Positions 34,823-43,852 of a DNA stretch of 64,000 bases are shown piece after piece (the first letter of the stretch is position 1; each line of letters begins with the position of its first letter). The notes beneath the pieces were generated by a model that worked only from the letters and a program-made list of their open reading frames with translations, had not been told where the DNA came from and made no database searches. Source of the DNA: Taenia hydatigena (taxonomy: Eukaryota > Platyhelminthes > Cestoda > Cyclophyllidea > Taeniidae); NCBI GenBank assembly GCA_036345935.2, contig JADWOT020000008.1, forward strand, positions 2,397,114 to 2,461,113, read 5' to 3'. Both the position numbers and the translations under genes were made by a program.

Positions 34823-35012
34823 AGTAGTACTTTGTTTGTTTGTACTACTGGTTTTGGTCAGGGTGTCAGAGGGGCGGCCATCTTGCCCTAGATGCGTAGG
34901 CTGGCCTTCGGACCCTGCCAGCAGCTTTGTTCCCTCTGTTTGTTGAATATGTATACATTCTACCCTAGTATTCTGCATTCTTTTGTCTTCAAGTGAGCCT
35001 TGGGACGCTACA
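34823..35012 (+). mobile_element. Solo LTR with target-site duplication
   Basis: A 190-bp copy of the LTR family in the element's forward orientation, ending in GCTACA. It is flanked by a perfect 5-bp direct repeat, ACCAG, at 34818-34822 and 35013-35017. That is the footprint of LTR-retrotransposon integration followed by LTR-LTR recombination. The first two bases are AG rather than TG, a likely point decay. It shares AGTACTTTGTTTGTTTG, GCGTAGGCTGGCC and ATTCTACCCTAGTATTCTGC with the copies at 35031 and 35743. Confidence 0.85.
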
Positions 35013-35030
35013 ACCAGGGCAGAATATATA

Positions 35031-35930
35031 TGTAGCGTCCCGAGGCTCCTTCGAAGACAAAAGAAGGCAGAATACTAGGGTAGAATGTATATATATTTAG
35101 CAAACAGAGAGAAAAATGCTGCTGGCATGGTCCGAAGGCCAGCCTACGCAGCTAGGGCAATATGGCCACCTCTGTGACCTTGACCGAAAACGGTAGTTCA
35201 AACAAACAATGTACTACATTGTTCCTCTCCTCTTTCAAGCGTCATCTTCGACGCGTTCCTTGGTACACCTCCCGCGTCAACCATCACAACATATTCAGTG
35301 CTGCAAGAAGCACCCGCGAGCTAACCACGCCAGTCGCCGACAGTCGACGCGATTGAGGCGATGCTTGACACCGACGTCAGTGATCCCTCTTGGCAGTGCA
35401 TTAAACTTGGAGTTTCGTTTGGTTTGGGAACAAAGTTCAGAATAAGTTGTTCTGCCAACCATCAGTATGTCCGTAGGGGGCGTTGGCACACCAATCTCCT
35501 CAAGCAAGTATATTAGGGGTAATCTTCGGAACGAAACTTTCCAGGTGGCCCGTGGATAGTGTCACTTTAGTTGTTAATAATTTTCTTGTAAAACACGGAG
35601 ATGGAATAGATGCCGGAGGCGGACGTCGTTCTTAGCCCAATCGTAGCACGTGCAATTCTTTCGCACCGCTGCAAAATGCCGCAGGCGGTAGAGATCAGGA
35701 TAAAAATCCTATAGATTCGGGTTCGCTTTCAGCTGCCACCAATGTAGCGTCTCGAGGCTTCCTCGAATGCAAAAGAAGGCATAATGCTAGAGTGAAATAT
35801 ATATATTCAACGGGCAGAGGGAAATAAGCCGCTGGCATGGCCCAGCGGCCAGTGTACGCAGCTAGGGCAAGATGGCCACCCCTCTGACCTCCTGACCAAA
35901 ACTGGTAGTTCAAACGAACAAAGCACTACA
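35031..35930 (-). mobile_element. TRIM-like LTR retrotransposon in miniature
   Basis: Two direct LTRs of about 188 bp (35031-35218 and 35743-35930) flank only 524 bp of internal sequence with no retroviral-type genes. LTR ends are TGTAG...CTACA. Read on the minus strand, the 5' LTR (35930-35743) is followed immediately by TTGGTGGCAGCTGAAAGC. This looks like a primer-binding site complementary to a tRNA ending GCTGCCACCA. Just before the 3' LTR (35240-35219) lies the purine run GAAAGAGGAGAGGAAC, a polypurine tract. A TATATATA box sits mid-LTR. The element is therefore non-autonomous. This architecture is known as TRIM, and taeniid cestodes carry an abundant family (Ta-TRIM). Assignment to that family is inference. 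Flanks (ATATA and ATGCA) do not form a duplication, so one side is rearranged. Confidence 0.82.
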
Positions 35931-36010
35931 ATGCATATATTTAACAGACAGAGGGAATCGAGCTGCTTTCATGGCCACCTCTGTGATCATGACCGGAATC
36001 AGCGGTCCAA
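35931..36010 (-). mobile_element. Truncated LTR fragment adjoining the TRIM
   Basis: ATATATTTAACAGACAGAGGGAA followed by CATGGCCACCTCTGTGA and a GACCGGAATCAGCGGT-like end repeats the middle and end of the LTR in the same orientation, with an internal deletion of about 50 bp. It directly abuts the complete element, indicating tandem rearrangement or nested insertion. Confidence 0.65.
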
Positions 36011-36805
36011 ACATGCAAACAACGTATTAGAGCACAGTATAGGAGTTTCTTCCTTTTCTCCCTCATCGCTTTTACTATTTTAATTATGGGAAGGTCGGAT
36101 GTTCTTAGGCATCTTTGTTCTAGTAGCTGATATAGTTGGTAGGTAGCGTATCGACAGGAGTTTGATTGTGAATCCGAGGTATGGCCCACTTGTCCAAGAC
36201 TAGATTCAAACCGTTTTCCGCCTCTCGCCTACGAGGTATATTTAAAGAGGGTAAGCATTTCACACGTTATGCAGCGTGTGCTACTTTTGCCTTCATTATG
36301 ATATGTAAATCTAATATCAGCAGGAGGAGGGGAATTTGGGAGAAATTGCACTTCACAGTAGTCAAGTATCCAAGCCTACTTTAAACAGAAAACTGGCATT
36401 ATTTTATGCTTGGAGGGATGTGGTCTTGGTGATGCACAAATTTTTGAATGCATTCATATAAGGACTGTTTTTATATTGCTGGTGTTTGAGTTATGCCAAG
36501 TACTGAATGTGAGCAAATTATTTTCATAATTTTGACATTAGGTTGATTATCCCATAAACGTTTTTATTGTTATTTCTTTTGATGCAAGGAACTCCTTAGA
36601 CTGTGCAAGTTCAGGTTTAATGCTCAAATGCTTCATTTTGCAAAACGCATTCAAAGTTTTTAAGCAACGCAACTTTCAAATGCTTCCCGTCCACCAATCA
36701 GCCTAAGGGTAACGAAATGATCGATATTTTTACTGCTGCGCTTTTGCACATGATCTAAGGAACGGTCACGCACCTTGTGAGGCCTCACCCAAGTGAACTA
36801 GACGG
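36011..36805 (+). other. Upstream region of the EF-hand gene
   Basis: No coding sequence was recognised. A CCAAT box (CCACCAATCAGC, CCAAT at 36694-36698) lies 108 bp before the ATG of the EF-hand gene, at a typical core-promoter distance. Confidence 0.5.
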
Positions 36806-37282
36806 ATGCTCTTCAGTCTCGCCACTGTGAAACACGCATTCGACAACGCCGCTGACGGCAAGCACTATCTCAATCATGACGACCTGGAGGTTTTCTTTAT
36901 CGAACTCTTCGGCCAGCGGCCATCTCAGCGTCTGCTCACACAACTGTGCAACGCCTTTGACGTCAAATCGGCCGGCACACCAGTGGGTGTTTCTCTACCC
37001 AAAATTATAGACTTTTTGAAAGACGAATTGAGCTGTAATCTGGATTCTCGGGAGGGACCGAGGGATGAGGAGTTCCTAGCTTTATTTCAAGCACTCGACT
37101 CCAGGGGCAGCAACTTTGTCACCTTGAAGGATTTAGTTGGAAGAGCAAATTGTCGAGTGTTGCGAGGTTGTCTGCGGTTTGCATTCAGGTTATTCGACAC
37201 TGATGGCGATGGACGAGTCTCATATCGCGACTTCATTGAGGGAATTCAAGCGGGGCGGACAGCTCAGTCCTTAAGACTTTAG
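36806..37282 (+). CDS. EF-hand calcium-binding protein, EFCAB11-like
   Basis: An intronless 158-residue protein. The ATG at 36806 follows an in-frame TGA 12 bases upstream. The clearest domain is a C-terminal EF-hand with loop DTDGDGRVSYRD at residues 131-142. It has Asp at positions 1, 3, 5 and 12, where position 12 is usually Glu. The following helix is FIEGI. Two earlier EF-like helices are degenerate: residues about 8-35 (GKHYLNHDDLEVFFIELFG) and 86-112 (DSRGSNFVTLKD). The pattern of one good and two or three decayed hands, the length, and the LFGxxPS motif after the first hand resemble EFCAB11. Calmodulin-family paralogues cannot be excluded. Function is unknown beyond probable calcium binding. 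Confidence 0.82.
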   Translation: MLFSLATVKHAFDNAADGKHYLNHDDLEVFFIELFGQRPSQRLLTQLCNAFDVKSAGTPVGVSLPKIIDFLKDELSCNLDSREGPRDEEFLALFQALDSRGSNFVTLKDLVGRANCRVLRGCLRFAFRLFDTDGDGRVSYRDFIEGIQAGRTAQSLRL

Positions 37283-37355
37283 TTACTCCATTCATCAAGG
37301 TTCATTTATACAATTCTTGCCCTTTGAATTAGTCGTTTATTGCTTATTTCTCGTA

Positions 37356-37361
37356 AATAAA
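37356..37361 (+). terminator. Polyadenylation signal of the EF-hand gene
   Basis: AATAAA occurs 74 bp after the stop codon of the EFCAB11-like gene, a usual distance for cleavage shortly downstream. Confidence 0.65.
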
Positions 37362-39146
37362 CTCCATAAATCCAAATACGTACGTCTCTAAAGGTTTATT
37401 AATTGTTGCTCGTCATTTGCCAATTTTTTGAATTTTACGATCGAATCACCCCATGGTTACCATCCCCTGTCTGGTGAGATGACATTACTTATGGGCTGTG
37501 CACGCCTACTTCTCCGGTCCCTTTCGTGGCATGCATGCGACTGAAATACGATTGGCGGCTAAATCTCCTCATGCTATTGTTATTGGCTAAACGGCTACCA
37601 TTCAATCGCCAGCATTCATCAGAGTAAGCATATTTAAGGTCCAACCTTCCTCCACCGCACAGTGATTGGGCGCTTCCACCAACACCCTTCGTCTATTGGT
37701 TAATACAGAGAGGAGGAAGGGGAGACCTTAAAACGTCGCAGCGCTGCCGGGGTAGAACAATGCGTCATGTCAACGCACAACTAGCAGCGCATTATGACGT
37801 TTTTTTCTTTGCAAAGGACCAATTTTCTTGCAACCCCAAAAACTGACATGAGGCACCTCACTTCTGCCACCCCCACCTTTCATTTAGGCATCTCATGTTG
37901 ACGAAAATATGAAACGGATAATTAAAAAATTCCTCGACTACGTGGAGAGTGTAGCACTTACAAATCAACTATTAAAACAATACACCAAATGACGGAGAAG
38001 AGCAAACATTGCAAGATTTACCAACGAAAAGTGTAAATCAACGGTATGCGTCACAGTCGAAAACCTCTGAAGATGGCCAAAAAGTCATATCAAAACGAAT
38101 AAGCGGTAAATTAAGTAGATTTCAATTAAAATGGGCTCTGTCGGAAACACAACCAACAGGCATCTCGTCAAGTGGCGGTCGCACCACCACCTTGCGTGTG
38201 TGTGTGTGTGCACGTTTTTTGCAAATCGAACTCGCCAAACGGGCGTTGGCGCACATACACGACAAGACAAAGCACATTACGGCAGAAACTGACGTAACGC
38301 ATGCCTTATAGTTGGAAAGTTGGCGTAAAACCATGTATAGGTAATCAACGCAACTTTTATTCATTTATGGGGCGTTGAAAAGCCAAAGCTGTGGTAAGCA
38401 ATCCCTTCTTAGTAACAAAAAAGAAGCGAGGAAACAAGCAAGACCACCTCACCTCATATCAAAGCATTGCCGAGAGGCCTCGACACTATCTAAGCAGTAG
38501 AGGCTGTCTCACCATAACCGACTGAGTCTTCTCCCAAGAAAACACAAGTCGATTTACGGAAGAATGCCGTACTTTTTACCATGACTACGGCATGAGAGCT
38601 CAAAGCAGGAAAAAGACAACAAGCGAAGCTTTACCCACGCCTTACAATGTACGCACACAGGTACTGGCCCCGCACAAGTCCCCACGGGCTATCGAAACGC
38701 TTACAAACTTTACACTCTACACTTTGAGTGCAAGTAATTTCTGCAAATAAGCAGACACAAGTAGCCTTCACGACTACTGCGTGTTGAGACTGTAATGTCA
38801 GCTTCAGCTTTGCAATCCAAAAACGATCTTCACACTACATTGAGAGGTATTAAGAATAGTTTCATAGATCAAACCAGATACAAATGCCCAATCCTCTACA
38901 GGCATGACTATCGAGAGGCCAAGAAAAGACGACTTGCATGGGGAAGAAGTCATGTAGTAAAATCCATTTTACACACAACAGGGTTAATGAGCTTATCTCT
39001 CCTCCTACACTGAGGGCTAACATACTAAGCAAAATGGCGTTAAAAGGCCAAAAAAGTTCATGATTCTTACAAAATATAACGCGTAATTAAGGCTGGAGAG
39101 GTAGTGGACCTCCAAATAGCCAGTCGAGTAAGACCGTTTCATCTCC
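37362..39146. other. Convergent intergenic region
   Basis: No gene was recognised between the EF-hand gene and the convergent CoA-transferase gene. Four ATTGG boxes lie at 37551, 37582, 37665 and 37695. A short GT run is at 38197-38209. Open frames here are short and unconvincing. Confidence 0.55.
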
Positions 39147-40857
39147 TTAGTCGGGCGAAGGCATTACCTTTAGTCGTTCGAACGCCGCCTTCTCTAGGGC
39201 CTCCCTAGAAAAAAAAGGATAAATAATGCCACGAAAGAGACTAAAAAAGTCGAGTAAAAATACAAACCGATGATTGGGATGTGCGATTTTAATTAGCGCA
39301 TAGGCCCTCTGACGTAGATTGCGTCCAAAAAGGTAGGCGATTCCGTACTCTGTCACGATGTAGTGGACATGCGCGCGAGTTGTGACAATTCCACCCCCCT
39401 CTTTCAAAAAGGGTACAATTTTGGACTCTCCTTTTGCGGTAACCGAGGGCAATGCAATGATAGGTTTACCCTCCCCATCAGTCGATATCGCTGCGCCTCG
39501 AATAAAGTCCACCTGACCACCAACACCTAAGTTGATACAGGTAAAACGGTATTCTGATTTCTTACCGGAATAAATTCGCGAGCCAATAGAGTCAGACACC
39601 ACTTGACCAGTGAGGTCGACCTCAATGCACGAGTTGATCGCTATTGGGCGGGGATTTTGAGCAATAATGACAGGTGAGTTGACCCAAGCAATATCGCACA
39701 TATCCACAAAGGGATTGTTGTCAAGGAAATCAAAGCATTTCTTGGTACCGATAACAAAGCTAGTGACAATCTTTCCAGGGCGCATCTTCTTCATGGAGTT
39801 TGTGATCACACCGAGTTTCACTAGGTCAACCAGTCGATCGGAAAACATCTCTGTATGCACGCCGAGATGTTGGTGATTGGTTAGTTGAGACAAGACTGCA
39901 TCGGGAATTGATCCAATGCCTAAAAATACGAAAAAAAAAATAAATTAAATAAAAATTCAGTAAAGCAGAAAAGACACGTCCAAATGGGATTTCATTTACC
40001 CATCTGCATTGTAGCGCCGTCAGGAACTAATTCCTCTGCGATGTACTTCCCAATTTGCTGTTCAACATCAGTAATTTTCCGCGCCTTTGTCTCGTGAAGA
40101 GGCTGTGGTCCATGCATAAGAACGCCTATATTGCTCACATGTATGCTAGCATCACCGCGGGTAAGTGGCATATGGGGATTGACTTGGCCTAAGCAAAAAA
40201 ATTGATTAAAACGATTAGAAACACACCAACAATGAATTTGGCATTTTGAATGGCAGATCGGGTAACGTCTACACTTGGTCCGAGGGAGCAAAATCCATGT
40301 TTATCTGGAGGCGTAATGCTAACAATGGCAAGATCTAATTCCACGTGTTTGCGACGAAAGAGAAGGGGGATTTCACTCAAAAATATCGGCGTAAAATCAG
40401 CCCGACCTTCGTTAATAGCCTGACGACAGTTGCTACCTGTGTAGGATCTTAAGTATTGTCAGGGATCAGACGTACCGGTAAAAAGAGAATTAGTTCGAAA
40501 ATGGCCGGCACATTCTGGGTCGTTAAACGGGAATGGACCCTCCGTATGAATGTGAAGCAGTTGAACATCTTTAATTCCCCTACTCATGACATATTGATGA
40601 AGTTCTTTGACAAGAAGAGAAGGAGTGGCGGCTCCTCCATGAACGAAAACCTTTGCACCATCTTTCAGATGGCCAAAAGCGTCCTCGCCAGAGGTCGCCC
40701 ACCGGGGAAAACGATCAGGGATTGGAGCAAAAGGTTCATGAGCACCTTCAACGTAGTAGCAACACGGCGCTGTTATGTGAATATTCCGCTGAAACAAAGG
40801 AATAGAGCAGACCTTGAATAAGCCCTTCCGACTAGCAAGCGCCAAGCTGGACGCCAT
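39147..40857 (-). CDS. Acetate:succinate CoA-transferase-like (acetyl-CoA hydrolase/transferase family), mitochondrial
   Basis: The enzyme probably moves CoA from acetyl-CoA to an acceptor such as succinate, releasing acetate. That is a key step in fermentative helminth mitochondria. Five exons join in phase: 40857-40476, 40436-40227, 40188-40000, 39919-39268, 39204-39147 (TAA), giving 496 residues, normal for the family. Conserved blocks include NEGRADFTPIFLSEIP, VSITPPDKHGFCSLG, GQVNPHMPLTRGDASIHVS, MQMGIGSIPDAV, NSCIEVDLTGQVVSDSIG, GGQVDFIRGA, TEYGIAYLFGRNLRQRAYAL and IAHPNHR. The N-terminus (MASSLALASRKGLFK and more Arg) looks like a mitochondrial presequence. An in-frame ATG at 40935 would lengthen it by 26 residues and is also possible. 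Related 4-hydroxybutyrate CoA-transferases share these blocks, so the exact acceptor is inferred. It is head-to-head with CDK20. Confidence 0.92.
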
Positions 40858-41346
40858 CGACGTAATCAACTGAAATAAGCGCCGACAACACCACGCCGAT
40901 TGGCTCGTGCGCAATGAACTTGCTACGAAGTCCATGCATAGAGGCAAGTGTGATTCAACTAAACAAATCAATAGGCATAAAAAGTGGGCAATATCATGTC
41001 TAATTTTACCTATTTACACAGTTTGCAATTCATATATAAAAAAACAAGTGATAAAAAAAATTTGTGTCAAATAACTCATATTTTTTAAGATTTTATTTAT
41101 TCTGTTTGCGCCAAATAAAATACTATTAAAATAGATCAGCTGAAGTGTATGTAGCCTATTTTGTGTAGTATAGAGGACTTCGACTAATTCTTCGCATGTA
41201 CGGTAATAACCTCAAATGGGCATCAGATTCTTAGTGAAAGGCAATTTAATTTGATCCCCTACACCTGTTTCTATTTAAAACTTTATTTTGTTTTAGCTAT
41301 TCAACAATGACTAAATAGAGTTTATTGTAAATTGTCAACATTTTAA
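40858..41346. promoter_or_regulatory. Shared upstream region of the CoA-transferase and CDK20 genes
   Basis: Only 489 bp separate the two divergent start codons, so the segment probably holds both promoters. An ATTGG box (CGATTGGCTCG) at 40899-40903 lies 42 bp upstream of the CoA-transferase ATG. The CDK20-proximal half is AT-rich, with several TATA-like and ATTTATTC stretches but no distinctive box. Confidence 0.5.
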
Positions 41347-43523
41347 ATGGACAAATATAGAGTGCTTTCACTCATTGGTGAAGGAGCACATGGAGTCGTT
41401 CTCAAAGGCAGACACAAAGACGTATTTAGAAGTGTTTTTAAGATTTTGTGTAGTCGGGTGAATTAGTTGCCCTTAAAAAGATTCCTTTTCGTAAATTGGA
41501 TGATGGCATCCCGCACACTGCCTTAAGGTGTTAAGTTCAATTTACTTAACTAAATCCTTTAGGGAAATTAAAGCACTTCAGCTAATGTCTCTTCATCCAA
41601 ACATCATAAGACTTCGTGAGGTTTTTCCGCATGGGATGGGATTTACACTTGTTTTTGACTACATGGTAACAGATTTAAGTGAAGTTTTGCGTTCTATTGA
41701 GTCGCCTCTATGCGAGGGGAAGGTAAAGGCTTACATGATTATGCTTTTGCGCGGAGTTAGTTTTCTGCATTCAAACAGCATAATGCACCGAGTACGCCTG
41801 TCATTATTTTAACTACCTATTTGATAGGACCTGAAACCTGCTAACCTATTGATTGACAATAAAGGCATCCTAAAAATAGCTGATTTTGGATTAGCTAGAC
41901 TGTTTTCAAGTGAAGAGAGCAAGCTTTACAGTCATCAAGTAGCCACCCGGTAAGTTAATGACATTTTTTGCAATAATTTCAGGTGGTATCGCGCACCAGA
42001 GCTCCTTTATGGTGCAAAGCGGTACACCGAAGGCGTTGATTTATGGGCCGTTGGATGTATTCTTGGTGAATTGCTTAACAATTCGCCATTATTTCCTGTA
42101 AGTTGCTGCGGAATTTTCCTTACTGCCTTTAATAGGGCGAAAATGATATCGAACAGTTGTGGTTTGTCATTCGAGTTTTAGGTACACCTACAGAAAAAAA
42201 CTGGCCAGTTAGTTGACCTCTAATTGTGCTTGCAGACAGTGAAGATATCTAATTTTTGCCATCTACGTTTCAGAAATCAAAAGCTTCTTTTCTTTTTATA
42301 GGGTTTAACCCAACTACCAGATTACAATAAAATCACCTTCACGCAATGTAACCCTGTGGCGCTAGAGGAAATTGTATTGACTGCCTCACCGCTGGCTCGA
42401 AATTTACTGGGAAAATTTTTGCTTTATGACCAAAGCAGGCGAATTTCTGCACAAAAGGTTATTAGGATTTTGTCTTAAAAACCACAGTTTTTGTTCGCAA
42501 TGAAAGTATTTTATTGCTGAAGTTTTTGTATTTTACTAAGTCTCTTAAATCTAAGCCTAAGGCAGTTCCTTTTACACTTTCGTTGTCTCAGACAGAGTGT
42601 TTGATGCTAAGAAAATTCAAAAAGAATATTGTCAGGTGGAGGAAGTTTTGCTATAAGTCCTTCTACAAGATATATTTACCGTCAAATAGTGATCGATTAT
42701 GGGTTGGACATTGGTGTAGGTGGCACACTATCCTTTCCATAAGTAAACCAGTAGTTCCGGCCGACTTTTAGCGGCGAGTGCAACTACTTGCTATTTAAGT
42801 AGATTCTATTATACTAATAGGTTGCGTTTTCTGCCCTCACCTCTAATATTACGTTTTTTTACCTTACATAAGCATCACTTCCCCTTCGAGCGTAGTCGTA
42901 GTCCTCAAAAAAATGTCACTCTCATTTCCTTATTGACTGTTTTTGCCGACATTTTTTAAAATCAAAAGTAAGAAGATCTTTTAGAGCTAAAAATGCATTT
43001 TATCCAAGGCTCTTGGATCAATTTGGCATTCGAGATATTTTTAACCCCTTTCTGATTTGTTCTCAAACACACTTTGCTACTTAATTTATTTCAGTAAAAC
43101 AATTTGAATAAGCGGTTACTTGTACTCTTTTTAGGATTGCTTTCCAAAAACTTTTTTAAAATGCATAGATTTTGTGGTTAATTATTTTTTTTAATCTAGT
43201 AGTTTTTTAAAAGGGTTGCTTCTAAGAGCACCTCTTTATCGGTTAGTGGTACTGGTACAAACAAATTGCTTGGAAGGCAAAAACTTTTGTCAAAACATCC
43301 TAACTCTTTTCTGTTTTAGGCTTTACTTCATGACTTTTTTCTGACAGAACCACTGCCAGTAGATCATCAGAACTTACCAAAACCTAGTACAAGACGAAGT
43401 ACCGCAACTATCTTGGAAAGTTGCCTGAAAGCTCCACTCAGCTCGTTAATTCCGCCTTCTAGCTTCTTTGATGAAACAGCTAAATATCTTCGTTTTGTAG
43501 ACGAGTCTAATCCACAGAAATAG
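41347..43523 (+). CDS. CDK20: Cyclin-dependent kinase 20 (cell cycle-related kinase)
   Basis: CDK20/CCRK is a CMGC Ser/Thr kinase that controls ciliary length and hedgehog signalling through ICK/MAK kinases. Eight exons join in phase: 41347-41421, 41454-41527, 41563-41791, 41828-41949, 41983-42097, 42136-42207, 42302-42457, 43320-43523. The product is 348 aa (human 346). It shows the glycine loop [10 protein letters not shown] at residues 11-20, Lys33 in [25 protein letters not shown] in place of PSTAIRE, HRDLKPAN with Asp127, DFG at 145-147 and [10 protein letters not shown] from 168. [24 protein letters not shown] and ELLKALLH-like blocks match CDK20 rather than CDK7 or CDK10. The T-loop residue equivalent to human Thr161 is Ser161. 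Five introns are only 32-38 bp, one is 94 bp and the last is 862 bp. Confidence 0.95.
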
Positions 43524-43564
43524 GCGATTCCCTGTATATTCAAATGTCTTTTTAAGGGCTGTGA

Positions 43565-43570
43565 AATAAA
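43565..43570 (+). terminator. CDK20 polyadenylation signal
   Basis: AATAAA lies 42 bp after the CDK20 stop codon (context GTGAAATAAACT). Confidence 0.65.
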
Positions 43571-43661
43571 CTAAATCTACACTTCGAGCTACGCTTGAAG
43601 GTACAAATATAGCATCTTCTTGTGTGTCGCCGGGTGGATTTGGATAATTCAACGTCGTGCT

Positions 43662-43847
43662 TGTAGCGTCCTGAGGCTCCCTTGAAGGCAAAAGAAGGCA
43701 GAATGCTTGGGTAGAATACATATATTCACCGGACAGAGGGAAATGGGCCGCTGGCATGGCCCACAGGCCAGCCCACGCAGCTAGGGCAGTACGGCCACCA
43801 CTGTGACCTTGGCAGAAATCGGCAGCACAAACAGATAAAGTACTACA
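43662..43847 (-). mobile_element. Solo LTR with perfect target-site duplication
   Basis: A 186-bp LTR of the same family as 34823-35930, with ends TGTAGCGTCC...TACTACA as read on the plus strand. It is bounded by identical 5-bp repeats, GTGCT, at 43657-43661 and 43848-43852. The intact termini and perfect duplication show a bona fide LTR insertion reduced to one LTR. It sits 90 bp downstream of the CDK20 polyadenylation signal. Confidence 0.88.
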
Positions 43848-43852
43848 GTGCT

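Noticed and set aside
35031..35930. LTR element coding for gag/pol in the internal region
   Set aside because: The internal segment is only 524 bp and has no frame resembling protease, reverse transcriptase or integrase.
36806..37282. Calmodulin or calcineurin B identity for the EF-hand protein
   Set aside because: Only one hand is canonical, and length and spacing fit EFCAB11-type proteins better.
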